Shown piece after piece: positions 25,946-37,539 of a stretch of DNA of 64,000 bases. A program made the translations under genes and the position numbers. The DNA comes from Tubiluchus corallicola (taxonomy: Eukaryota; Priapulida; Priapulimorpha; Priapulimorphida; Tubiluchidae). The notes beneath the pieces were generated by a model. It had not been told where the DNA came from and did not search any database. It saw only the letters and a list, made by a program, of their open reading frames with translations. The DNA lies in contig JAQGDQ010002382.1 in NCBI GenBank assembly GCA_030141605.1, forward strand, positions 190,501 to 254,500, written 5' to 3'. How positions within the stretch are numbered: the first letter of the stretch is position 1; each line of letters starts with the position of its first letter.

Positions 25946-26702
25946 TAGGACCGGCTTTACCACCAGGCAAACTAGACGGGTTGCCTAGGGCACCATTTTC
26001 TTAGAGGGGAGGGGCTCAAAATTCTGGAAGTGATTCCTTATTTTTAAGTTTAGTATAAGCAATAACATAGTGATTGACACGTTACCAAGTTCTTGTCCAC
26101 AGTTTATATTGTAGGCATAGGGCAGCAGCCAAAGTAACGACTCCTTTCCTTAACAGAAAAGTTCCTTGCATTAGCATTTATCTAATCGTGGCAGATAGAC
26201 TTGTAAGAGTCGAAGCTTTCAGTAGCATAATACACGAAACAAAAAGTAAAAGAAGCTGGTGGACAGTGAACAGCAACAAAATCTTAAAAGAGAGTATTTA
26301 CAACCAGACCAGAGTTATATGGTTGTGAAGATGATGATGCTAATGGAATGGACGTATGTGAAAAAGAGGAGTCAGAAGACTCAGTCACTGTTCTCTGATG
26401 ATAAGGCTGAAGGAAAATCTAGCCATGAATATGAACATGAAGGCTGCGCGGCTGAAATTGTAGAAATATTGATTGCTCGTGAAGACCCAGGACGTACAAT
26501 GATGTCAATTTCAAATGTAGTTGTAGAGTGGTAGTTAACTTCAGTTAATCAGTACACAATAATGTATAGGCCCAACACACAAGTACCATTAATACTTTAA
26601 TATATACAACAAAAACACAATTTTGTAGTGGTTGTATGACGTATGTGTGGGGGATTAAAAATACTTTTGGCTAGGGCGTCAAATGACCTAGAACCCGCCC
26701 AA
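25946..26702. mobile_element. hAT-like element with CTTGTC(G/A)T target duplication
   Basis: Flanks CTTGTCGT (25,938-25,945) and CTTGTCAT (26,703-26,710) are an 8-bp duplication with one mismatch. The ends TAGGACCGGCTTTACC and (reverse-complemented) TTGGGCGGGTTCTAGG are imperfect inverted repeats, followed by GCCTAGGGC-type sequence seen in many animal hAT elements. The ORFs inside (26,074-26,534) show no hAT transposase motif, so the copy is non-autonomous. It sits between two inverted SINE arms. Confidence 0.6.
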
Positions 26703-26745
26703 CTTGTCATTAAAGCTGACACAAAATTAGCACTTTCAAGTGTGA

Positions 26746-27061
26746 TGTATAGCCGAGTGGTCACGGACGGAATGAGCTGTTAGTGACCAAAATTAAGAAT
26801 GGTCAGTCGAAGCTGGTCAGTTAAGGATGGGTGATCACCTGGTTCAATACTTGCTCGGGATAGTTTTGCGATATTGGTTGTTTTCCTCTTGTGGCTAAAA
26901 TATCTCTGCAAATTTTTTTAGTGTGTCAACTTAGATGCGTAGCCTTGATGATGAATCAGGCTCTGATCTTGCCACAACCATCTAAATTAAATATATTCCA
27001 CCTTTTGACACTTGCACTATTGTCAAATCATAAAAAACGCTAGTTTTATAGCAGGGGCTGC

Positions 27062-27092
<31 letters not shown>

Positions 27093-27330
27093 TCTGCTGC
27101 TACCGTTTTCGCTGTTGTTGCTGCTATTGTTGTCTTATTTTATCGTTGTTGTTGTTATTGTTTTTGTTGTTATATCGTTGCTGCTGTTGTTTCTGTCGCT
27201 ATCGTTGTCGTTGTCGTCGTCGTTCTTGTTGTTGTCATTGTCGTTACCATTGTCGCTGTCGCTGTTGTTGTTCCTGTTATTTTTTGCAATTACTGCTGTT
27301 GTTGTTGCCGTTGCTGTGATTTTCTGGAAT
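26746..27330 (+). mobile_element. tRNA-headed SINE with (GCT/GTT)n tail
   Basis: The head has a box A-like TAGCCGAGTGGT (26,750-26,761) of the kind found in Leu/Ser tRNAs and a box B-like GGTTCAATACT (26,841-26,851). The A-B distance is long for a tRNA. The body (26,893-27,061) is shared in reverse with 25,867-25,701. A compound GCT/GTT/GTC triplet tail of ~270 bp follows. I infer a tRNA-derived SINE; the alternative is a tRNA pseudogene beside an unrelated inverted repeat. Confidence 0.55.
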
Positions 27331-27689
27331 TTGTGAGTAAATAAAAACCCGCCATTGCTTATGTGTAACTCCATTTTATACCAAACGTGCTCAGGTGTCA
27401 CAGTTCTCTCATGTTCTCAATATTCCCATAGCGCACCTGCTAGTGTTTGTGTTGGACCATAAATCAAACTAATTAGCGCGATCGCAAATTATTAGCTAGC
27501 TACATTGCTTCTATGATGTGCTTAATTAGCTCCTATAGCTCATCTGTTGTATCTACAAATGCAAGATTGCATTATAACTGATTATAGATAACAGCGTAGA
27601 TGGATTTACAATCTGGAACAAAATGTACGTCATAAGCGAAAAGCTACATGGGAGCAAGAAAAGAAGAAAACATCAAGAGAAAAACTGCT

Positions 27690-28055
27690 TATTTATTTAT
27701 TTATTCTATTTTAATCACACCCAATAGTAAAATAGAGTCTACAATAAAAACAATATAATATAAAACACGTTGGCAAAGAACATACAAATAAAATATTTAC
27801 AAGAGTGTGGTAAAGACACAAAGATATTAACTGCTTACATGTGTCCGTTGTGTACAAGGAATTTATGCAAGTTAACTTTATATAGGCGGTTTTTAAATAA
27901 CTTAATATTTTATGCAGTTACGTGGGGTACACCATCAACATATGCAGGCAGTGAGTTCCAAATCGGTACAACACGATTTGAGAAAAATTGACCAAATGAT
28001 ACTTTAGCTCTTCGACGCACGAAAAGCTTGTTTACTGTTAGGATAGTTGCTACAA
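27690..28055 (-). mobile_element. LINE 3' end, copy 1
   Basis: On the minus strand the frame reads FFSNRVVPIWNSLPAYVDG, then an in-frame stop, then LFKNRLYKVNLHKFLVHNGHM and a stop. WNSLP followed by FKNRL is the C-terminus of a non-LTR reverse transcriptase. The 3' end is an (AATA)n-type tail near 27,690-27,705. The in-frame stop shows it is dead. It abuts a second copy upstream. Confidence 0.75.
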
Positions 28056-28620
28056 TTAAGTTTAAGTTTATTACACACCAAATGAGAAGTAAACAATATA
28101 CATTAAGATACATACATATACATACAAACATATACATCATATAAAAACATGCTATACACATTAAATTACGTACATACACAAAAAGCAGCATGATAATGAG
28201 GGGCGGTGTGGGGGAGACACGAAAAGCAAATGCTTCTTACATGTGCCTGTTAAATACTAAGAAAGCATTTAGATCGACATAATTTAGTCGCCGTATAAAA
28301 AAAGTTTGCATTGCGAGCTTTTGCTAATGGTGCATCATTTACAATTTCTGGTAAACTACTCCAAATCGAAAAAAATGACCAAATATTTTTAGCAGATCGC
28401 TTGACATACATTTTAAGTGAGTTGGTACTTCTTGTCCGACTAGATGTAGCAAATGAGAAAAATTTATCTCTGTCTATATCTACGTCTTTATGTATGATTT
28501 GATAACACAGTATAAATCTTTATCTAACCGTCTTTCCTCTAATGATCTAAGAGTTAGAAAGTTCAATCGTAACGGATTTGACAAATAAGTAATGTTACCT
28601 GCCAGTTTGAATAGTTGGAT
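28056..28620 (-). mobile_element. LINE 3' end, copy 2 (tandem with copy 1)
   Basis: The minus-strand frame ends FFSIWSSLPEIVNDAPLAK, then RRLNYVDLNAFLVFNRHM and stop, clearly related to copy 1 (NLHKFLVHNGHM). The 3' UTR ends in aataaacttaaacttaa near 28,056, directly joined to the coding part of copy 1. Upstream limits are uncertain; similarity fades beyond about 28,620. Confidence 0.65.
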
Positions 28621-29459
28621 TCACAGCGTCGATCACCGCAACATATTCTTGGGTTGATACGAAACGCGTAACGATATAAAAATCGCATTACGTGACTCAG
28701 TGACTCAGTGATACATTAATTAACAACATAGGTAAAACAGTAATAATAACTATTTATGTAACTATGATGTGAAGTTGAAATTGTGATTAAAGTGAAAGTT
28801 GTCGTGTTTTCAAACTTTCATTTCTTTCCCTTATAACTCTTTTACTTGAATTGAAACTTCATTTAACTTTTTATTGGTAATCTTCTTATTGATTATAGCT
28901 ATAAAATTTTACTGTTTACTTTTTACTCGTGTAGTTATTTCTTGTGCCTAATAAATAAATAATAAATAATAAAAACGGTACTGTGTACTGTGTCAGCGTT
29001 GACTTCTCTTGCAGCAGCTTTATCTTCAAAGTTATACCCCCCCCCCCCAACCGAAAATATTACAGAGCTGAGCGTATACTGTAACGGACCAAGAAATACA
29101 CAGCAGTCAACATGTCATTTGAACCAATAGCCGTTATGGTTGGCTGTTAGGAACTGCTTACAGCACTTCAATTTGCCGTGTATCATTTCACATTTGCAAC
29201 TTAAACTCTGTGAAATAAGCAGTAATTGGAATAATGATATTTTACCCTTAGTGGTAATAACAGTAATGTGCTTGCCCTTGAGGGACATTGTGCTTTTATA
29301 AGTAGCAGCTAAAATGTTACAACACAAATGGACCGCCGAGTGGCATTAGCAGGCAGAAGATGGCAATCGCGTTGAAGGAAGACAATGAAGACGAAGAGGT
29401 TTAACTTCATCTGCGTCCAGAAGCATTAATCGTAATATCATGAAAGATATACGAAGCTG

Positions 29460-30570
29460 TCTAGCTACCTACATAGCCACCCACCTAACTTCCTGCCTAC
29501 CCACAGTCTGCCAACCTGCCTACCTACCTATAGGCACATCCTACTTACCTACCAACCCTCTGCCTTCTTACCCACCTACCTACCTTCCTACCGACTTACC
29601 TACCGACCGACTGACCTACCTACCTATACCTAAATGCCTACCTACCTGCCTACTTAGCTGCCTACCTAGATACCTGCTTTGCCTACCTATATGTACATCC
29701 TACTTACCTACCTACGCCCTGCCTTCTTACCTACTTACCTGCCTGCCTACCTACCTATCTACCAACCAACCTACCTTCCTACCCACCTACCTACCTACCT
29801 AACTAACAACCTATTGTTCGTATGCCTGCCTGCCTGCCTGCCTATTCCCTGTTTGTACTATTCCCCTATATACCTGACCAGCTACTTACCTACGTATTTA
29901 CCTACCTGCTTACCTTCTTACATACTACTTAGTACCCACTTACCTACCTGCCTACTTAGCTGCCTACCTAGATACCTGCTTTGCCTACCTATATGTACAT
30001 CCTACTTACCTACCTACGCCCTGCCTTCTTACCTACTTACCTGCCTGCCTACCTACCTATCTACCAACCAACCTACCTTCCTACCCACCTACCTACCTAC
30101 CTAACTAACAACCTATTGTTCGTATGCCTGCCTGCCTGCCTGCCTATTCCCTGTTTGTACTATTCCCCTATATACCTGACCAGCTACTTACCTACGTATT
30201 TACCTACCTGCTTACCTTCTTACATACTACTTAGTACCCACTTACCTACCTGCCTACTTAGCTGCCTACCTAGATACCTGCTTTGCCTACCTATATGTAC
30301 ATCCTACTTACCTACCTACGCCCTGCCTTCTTACCTACTTACCTGCCTGCCTACCTACCTATCTACCAACCAACCTACCTTCCTACCCACCTACCTACCT
30401 ACCTGCCTACCTAACTAACAACCTATTGTTCGTATGCCTGCCTGCCTGCCTATTCCCTGTTTGTTACTATTCCCCTATATACCTGACCAGCTGCTTACCT
30501 ACGTATTTACCTACCTGCTTACCTTCTTACATACTACTTAGTACCCACTTACCTACCTGCCTAGTGCCTA
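29460..30570. repeat. CCTA/CCTG-rich array with a 302-bp higher-order unit
   Basis: The sequence is built of CCTA, CCTG and CTTA tetramers. On top of that, gcctacttagctgcctacct begins at 29,648, 29,950 and 30,252, an exact 302-bp period with near-identical copies that include unique landmarks (ccctgtttgtactattcccc, atatgtacatcc). The third copy has small indels. The stretch before 29,648 looks like an older, degenerate unit. The three long overlapping ORFs of Leu-Pro-Thr-Tyr composition follow from the repeat. Confidence 0.95.
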
Positions 30571-30699
30571 CGTACTTACCCAATAGTGAGGCACATGCTT
30601 ACTTAACACTAGGGCAGCACAGATCTAAAATTCTTTTGGAGTAAGTCTTACGAAACTGGCTCCACTATAACTTCCTACCTACCTAGGCAATTACTACTG

Positions 30700-32680
30700 C
30701 CCTGCTTTTCTGTGGTTCCTGCACCTAACGGTTGTCTATAGTTTGGTAAACAATGTGGAAAAGGCATCAACGCATCACTAAATCAGTATAGCGATAGATG
30801 ATTATACGGTCGCGTATGTCAGTCCCTATTCCCCATACCATTCTAAATCTTTTATTACTCGAGATTATACAATCCCCAGTTGATAGGATGCGTGTCATAC
30901 CCAATTTGCTGTGATTAAACTATTCAAGCGACAGATAAGATCGAACAAGAGGCTTACTTCCACAGAAGCGCGCAAGAATAAGTGACAATTCTCACATGAA
31001 TTCGTGAACAAGGCACAGAGTCTATTGGCGTATAATGGTTTTTACATATCAGAAGGTTATTTGTCAAGATGGGTTACCATCCTCATAAGACATGGCGCCT
31101 TTAATCATATTTCCCTTTTAGTAATTGCAATCTTAAAGCAATCAAGCACTTCCTGGATGTGCTTCTGAGTTTTCAAATCTTTTTGAACAATTCTGGCGTG
31201 CCCTACGTGTCCAGAAATACTAAACGTTATTTTACATCTACAATACTTGGCTGAAACAAATAGTGAAGAAAAATGTTGGATTTTTTATTTTCGTTTGCCC
31301 GTGCAAGCCGACCAGCATTCAGAATAAAGGCAGCAAACACGATTTGGTAAAAATTACATTCTGTAGTAAACCGGAACTGTTACTGTTCACAGAGGAATGC
31401 TGACCTAGCATTGATCACTAAGTAAATTTATTCTCTATAGTCTTGGGGCTACTACTTAATCCCTGAAGAAGCTTGGGTAGCTTTATCCAAATAAGGAAAG
31501 ATTTCTAAAACGGCAGAATTGTCAGATGTTCAAATGCTTAGCAGGTACTAACCAGAACGAGTGCTGCTTCACTTTGAAAAACTTTGAGGTTATGACGCCA
31601 ATCTGACTCATCGTGGTACATGTATGTAAATAATGTACTTTCTCAGTATAGTATAGTCTTGGCCTAGTACATGCTTCATACTTAAATAATCCATACTAGA
31701 CCAGTGTACCGTGTAGACCACGTGGTGTACTGCTTGGTTTTTTTTATCTGCCTTAAGCCGTACCACATATATATATACATTGTAATGTACAATGACTCCT
31801 GCTTTTAATCGAGAACAGAGAAAGGAAAGAGTGAATGAGCGAGAGAAGGAAAAAGAAATCAGAGATAGACAAAAGAAATTTAAAATTCAAAATTTTTAAG
31901 AAAAATAAACGTGACTAATTTATTTCTACTGGGAGTCCAGTTGTTCAGAGGCTAAAATTGGACATTGTCCAAAAATCAGATGGATTTTGGTCAAAATATG
32001 CGTGAGGAAGGCGTGATTCCGCGCATATTTTGTATCATTTTTCGAAAAATGGGTTATTTGTACATGGATGGGAACCTAATACGTTGGTAAACATCAGACG
32101 ATGATACATTTAATGTACGATCTATAATGTAGTCAGGTACAGGCATGCCACATTGCGTGTACATTATAAATGCACTTTACCTATATGTTGGTATTAGCAA
32201 ATTACGAGTAGCGCATTGCGTTAGTGAACCGCCTCCGTTCTATAACTGCGCCGAGGCTTTTGTTTGCTAAACAATTTTTCCCCAGGAAAATCAAAAAGTT
32301 CGTGTAATCTTTTGTCGTGAGATTATTCATACATTCACGCACCTGCATAGTGTATTTGTTTTGAAATAACGCCAGTCTAGCAGGTTCGTTGTGAAAGAAA
32401 ATAGCAGCAAAGTTTATTAAATTTTCAGAGGAATTTACGTTATTAGAGTGAAGCCTTTGTACCTTTTAGCTGATAATGTTGTCAATATATAGTATTACAA
32501 AAAACTTAATCGAGCGCGCAATTCTGATAAGGTTAATTTTCGTGCCAGGACAAGCTACCTCATACTATGCTCCTAAAAATAAAATAATATATTCGTTTAA
32601 TATATTAAGATTAGTTCCAAAGCTTCACAACAGGACTGAGGCATCCAAGGCGTAGCAACAAGAACTTATTTATATAAGGA
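30700..32680. other. No gene seen
   Basis: 2 kb with no supportable gene or large repeat on either strand. Confidence 0.45.
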
Positions 32681-32683
32681 AGC

Positions 32684-32684
32684 C

Positions 32685-32727
<43 letters not shown>

Positions 32728-32803
32728 TCTTTCTTTCTCTCTCTTTCTCCCCTCTCTCTTTCTCTCTCTCTCTCTTCATCACTCTCTCTCCCCTCTCTCT
32801 CCC

Positions 32804-32854
<51 letters not shown>

Positions 32855-32922
32855 ACTCTCTTTCTCTCTTTCTCTTACTCCCTCCTGTCTCTCTCTCTTT
32901 CTCTCTGTCTCTCTCTCTCTTT

Positions 32923-32998
<76 letters not shown>

Positions 32999-33052
32999 TC
33001 TCTCTCTCTGTCTCCTTCTCTCTCTCCCCATTCTCTCCCTTTTATTTTCTCT
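32684..33052. repeat. (CT)n pyrimidine array
   Basis: About 370 bp of CT with TTT, CCC, ATCA and GT interruptions. The minus-strand ORF of Arg/Glu dipeptides (32,666-33,127) is an artefact. Confidence 0.95.
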
Positions 33053-33059
33053 CTTCATC

Positions 33060-34882
33060 ACGGAATAGTAAGCAGTATCAATAATGTGCACACGTTCCAC
33101 ACAGTGTTCGTTACATATGACAAACACATTTTTTAAAATTTATCCTGCAGACCTGCATACTTTACAGTTTAGTACTTTATGTAGTTGGTCATATTTACTG
33201 CCACTGATATTTATGACGAAGCAAAAAACCTTCATAAATCATAAACAATAATATCAAGTAATCAGGCCTCATATTATTTGAAAGGTTTCATCTATTTTAT
33301 ACAATCTGCATGCGAGCCAAAACTGTTTAAATAATAGTTTACATCAGTTCCATAATATTATTAATTTCACATATAACTGAAGGGTTTCACATTAAACTGC
33401 ATGAAACACAATCATGTGGTGAATTGTTATTAGAGAAGAGTAATTTCAGGATAAACTTTACCTAAACTGACCTGGCTCGGTGGTGGTATGCGATCGTGCC
33501 ATTATTATTCGCTGGTATCAAATTACGAAGCGTCAATAAAATACAAAATTAGAAATTTTCTGCATCGTCGAAAATGGCTGCTAAACTCGCTGAATAGCTA
33601 GAGAATAATTTGACATATATCAGTAAAATCGAGGTGAATCCGTTGAGAAAAAACCGTAAAATATGAAAAAATAACCAAATATTTCGCTCCTACCCAATGA
33701 ATAGTTTCACAAAATAAAAAATGTTCGTCCTGCTGTAGAAAGTTTGTAATAAATACACAATTAACTAGATACACTATAGATTTAATAACCACTTATTTCG
33801 AAAGGTCTTAATTGTTCTGACTATTTAAATTACAGGCCAAAAAATAAAATAAAACAATGCATAGCTTCGTAATTTACGATACGTCGTGGTACAACGTACA
33901 TAAACTACATAAACTAATTCACGTCGTTATCTAATTATATTGAACCATTAATATTGCTTTCTCTTACTTATATGTTTTTCAAGCTAAAGAAATAGCTTTT
34001 TGGTGCGTTATAAATCAAAAACTGTTTTAAGTTGTTTTGTGTCAACTTCATCTCAAAAACAGCAAAACTTCTGAACTAAATAAAACAGTAAACACTCTAT
34101 AAGCACTAGGAAAATAAACTGTTACAAGCGTTTTGCAAAAATAAACTGTTACAAGCGTTTTGCAAAGACGGTGTTTTCTACACGTAATTTTGCCCACAGA
34201 TATTTTATCTGCAAAAAGCAACGAAACATAAGCTTATCATTGGTACTTGGCATTCTAATTAAGTAATATTTTTTATTTAAATAGGACAGCATTAGTTTCC
34301 AAACTGCACAACAATATTGAAGCGATCTTCGCAAGAGTTTACTTAACTGACATCGTACTTGGTGCATTGACTTTAAGTCTAACTCCTGTGTACGACATAT
34401 ATAAAAATATATTTTATGTTTCTTATCAATGTGCCGCCTCTCCATATATTTATCCGGATGTTGTTACGTTTTTACTTTAGATAGAAAGTGATCTTGAACT
34501 ACGCCGTTAGTTCCATTTTCCAAAATCAAAGGTAAAAAAGGTTTCACAGGCCCAACTGTTGGTTTTCTAGCTTCGCAGTATAGCAGACATAACATATTTT
34601 AAAACAGAATGATCAGTTAAGGTGTATATGTACAGAGGGTGATCTGGTTACACTGTAAGAGCTGAGCAAATTTACGGATGCGTGAAAATAAACAATAGAT
34701 TTAATATGATAGCATTGTGAACAGAGATGGACAGCTCGTGGAACGAGGGTCATTTGTTTTTCCACTCGTTGTTGGTTTTGTCATTAAATGCTGGTTAAAT
34801 TCACAAGTGAGAACTTTAATTACCGTCACAGGGCTTTCTCGGGTTTATTTAAAGTTCACTGATTGTCTTCGTGTTAACTGTT
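33060..34882. other. No gene seen
   Basis: 1.8 kb of AT-rich sequence. A 26-bp direct duplication (aaaataaactgttacaagcg plus ttttgc) lies at 34,111-34,162. Otherwise nothing recognisable. Confidence 0.45.
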
Positions 34883-34890
34883 GTTAAATG

Positions 34891-35370
34891 CAGGGCCTAT
34901 TTCAGCCTAAGCGAGGCCCCCTGGGGGGGGGGGGGGCGTTGGACGGGCGCCACCATGGTTGGCGCCCAGAAAATTTTTGAACTGCTAGAACGCCGGAGAA
35001 GTATTTTCGAAGAGAAAATATGAAGTTATACAGTTGTTAAAGGAAAGAACAATTGAAAGAAAAACTGCTTTATTCTCAAGACCAGTCCTTAATACTTGTC
35101 AAATAGTCAAATAAAAAACAACATCTTTGCAATATGTGATACCGTACTCTCTCACTTCCGTACAAGCCGGTGTTAGAAATTCCGAAATTGAAAACAGCTG
35201 AACATCGCACCGAGCCGCTCAAGGCAAACGGCGCGCGTGCGGCAAGAGAGAGGGAGAGAGGAGACAGTATGTTCGCAAAAAGCAAAAAAAATGTTACTTC
35301 GGCGCGAGGCCCCCCTGGAAGGAGAGGCCCCAGGGAAGTAACCCACTCCCCCCCCCTGAAATAGGCCCTG
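34891..35370. mobile_element. Non-autonomous hAT element with perfect 8-bp duplication
   Basis: CAGGGCCTATTTCAG at 34,891 is matched by its exact inverse at 35,356-35,370. The element is flanked by a perfect 8-bp duplication, GTTAAATG (34,883-34,890 and 35,371-35,378). CAG-type ends with an 8-bp duplication define hAT. A G14 run lies near the left end and C-runs near the right. At 480 bp without a transposase frame it is a MITE. The intact target duplication suggests a fairly young insertion. Confidence 0.9.
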
Positions 35371-35379
35371 GTTAAATGT

Positions 35380-36890
35380 ATGTAATTAAAATATAACTGG
35401 TTAGTTAATTATGTCTGCCTTCATGTTTTTTTGTTAAGTAGCAGTTCAGTAACTCTCGTGGTGATATTGAGAAAAATGATTTACGTGGTGCGTGCTGCTA
35501 AAATATTGCATGTACACAGCACAGGTACAATACATTCTTAGACATTTTGGTTACTCTGCAGAAAAGAGTGACCAGAGCTATAAATAAATACCCCAATAAG
35601 TCTTCTCTTAATGTACAAAGTAGTTCAATTCCTTCAACTTTACTTTCAAACACTTAACTATCTGTTACTGTATCAATTTCTTTTCTTCAGGTCTGCTTAA
35701 TCATTACCTATTTGGCTTTTGTTAACTACTTAATTAGTGCATAATAGACTCTGCCTATATGAACTGGTTGCATGTTTGTAAAATTACCACTGGTGATGAC
35801 AGCAGCAGCTTGTCGAAACGTTTGGTATGATTTTAGCAATTTAAAGTAAAAGTTTTAATACCGTTGTATTGCTTTTAAAGTTCTATAAATGTTTTTAAGT
35901 GTCTGTAATAAAAATTAACTTCGTTATTTTGTAGATTTACTTGCCTTCCTCGTCACAGTAGGGAATATGTGTTTTTTTACTGTTACATAAGAGGAAGTGA
36001 TTAAGAAAAGGCATAGGTTCGAGAAGTGATCTTTTCCCTAACTAACACTGTTTAAATGTAACAAAGAATGTATGCCTAGCGATTATATAAAGCATTACTT
36101 GTAACACAAATTGCAAATAAAAATGTAAATTACTTTTGTGTAGGCTAAACGTCTTTTAGAAATGTGTACATAAAACTAATTCCTAAGCTTCACGTCGCAA
36201 AAAGGATGGCTAAAATTTTACTATGAATATATTCATCAACTCAGCAAGCCAAACAAAGGTGTAAGCTATATAATGTTCTACAGATTCGCTCGCTATTTGC
36301 CTTACGATATATCCTTTGCATAGGGAAGAGTACGCTTACAACAGAATTATGTGTTAGAAATTAGAATGTTAATATATATTTATTTTACAGTGCAACTTAT
36401 TATAATGGATACTCCCACGAATCACGGTGAGCAACGTCAACGATGCCCAGACTTTCAAATACGAGTTCTGTCCAATTCAAATCATGTAATGTTGCTGATT
36501 ACGAGAATTTCGCACATTATCGCCTTGCATCATCCAAAATAGTCGAAACCCTAACATTCCACGCCAATGAGTCACGCGAAACTTGATTTACTGCACTGTC
36601 TGCTACCTTTTCTTTTACCCCTGTAAATTGATTTATTACTGGCGCCCATACAGAACCCGTTATCAGTTCAAAATTTGTGTCAGACTTCCACTGTCATCTA
36701 CCCAGTGGACAATAAGAAGCCTGTAGCTATTTGCATTATAATGGTGAGCTGGCATCATTGCGTACGGTCACATGCAAATCTTGTTCCAGGAATTTCTGGT
36801 CGAAAGACTTGACCCGAATACTCATCTGGATGTTATTTTTGTTGTCCTTGTTGGAATTGGATAAGAGGCTGTGTAACCAACATTTACAAT
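35380..36890. other. No gene seen
   Basis: 1.5 kb of AT-rich sequence with no supportable gene or repeat. Confidence 0.45.
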
Positions 36891-36900
36891 AGTAATTATA

Positions 36901-37530
36901 ATAACAATAATTTCGTTTAGGACATAAGCCAGGTAATCCACCGTAGGTAATTCAATACTTATTTCCGTGGTGGTTCCAGTTATTACCCGCATGCGGAGCT
37001 GGATTATGGCTTTTTGGGGCCCCTACGTTAATGAAATTATGGGGCACCCTCAGACGAAGCCACCCCTACCTCGCCGCATCCGTCTTGAATATTTTTTTAC
37101 TTGTGATATAGTTTAGCGACATTTAAGTAGGTTGAAATAAACTTATTGCAAATTCTTTAAATAAACCAGAATAGCATGTCTTTTGTTTGTCAATAAAAAT
37201 ATTCTTTAAAAGAAATATCCCTATTTTAGTATTTATTGCCAACCAAATTAGCATATATTCCAACATAACCGTAGTGAAAAACACAAATGTCAACCAAAGT
37301 TTGAAAGCTCCCCCCCCCCCAAGCATGAGCAGTTCTAGGCTGCAACCTACGCTGGCCTGTTGGATAATCCAGTCCTGCCCGCATGTTACTTCGATAATCA
37401 TAAACACGTACGCTTATCAAAGAAGAACCATCGGTACCATTTTTAAATCTTTGGAATTTTTAAATCTGGACAGTTGGCCCGCAATCTCCACGGTAGTAAG
37501 CGAGCACGTTACCACTGAGCTATTCCCACA
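36901..37530 (-). mobile_element. tRNA-derived SINE, copy 2, split into two pieces
   Basis: 36,906-37,000 matches the 3' part of the SINE at 39,500 (aatttcgtttaggacataagcc, gtaattcaatactt). About 37,395-37,530 matches its 5' part (gaagaaccatcggtaccatt, then gtaagcgagcacgttaccac and tgagct, the complement of the tRNA box A region). Order and strand agree with one element interrupted by roughly 350-400 bp, though two separate fragments are also possible. Confidence 0.55.
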
Positions 37531-37539
37531 CCCAATAAC

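Noticed and set aside
26259-26534. 91-codon ORF inside the hAT-like element
   Set aside because: No hAT transposase motif (no RW dimerisation block, no catalytic context); could be a decayed insert but nothing supports a gene.
29460-30570. Telomere-like repeat
   Set aside because: CCTA-type tetramers resemble a shortened CCCTAA, but the true hexamer is absent and the array is interstitial.
29440-30644. Three overlapping ORFs of 120-145 codons (Leu/Pro/Thr/Tyr-rich)
   Set aside because: They are the translation of the CCTA-type array and its 302-bp duplications; no domain and no splice context.
32666-33127. 153-codon Arg/Glu ORF on the minus strand
   Set aside because: Pure product of the (CT)n/(GA)n array. 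The same holds for the ORFs at 23,769-24,341.
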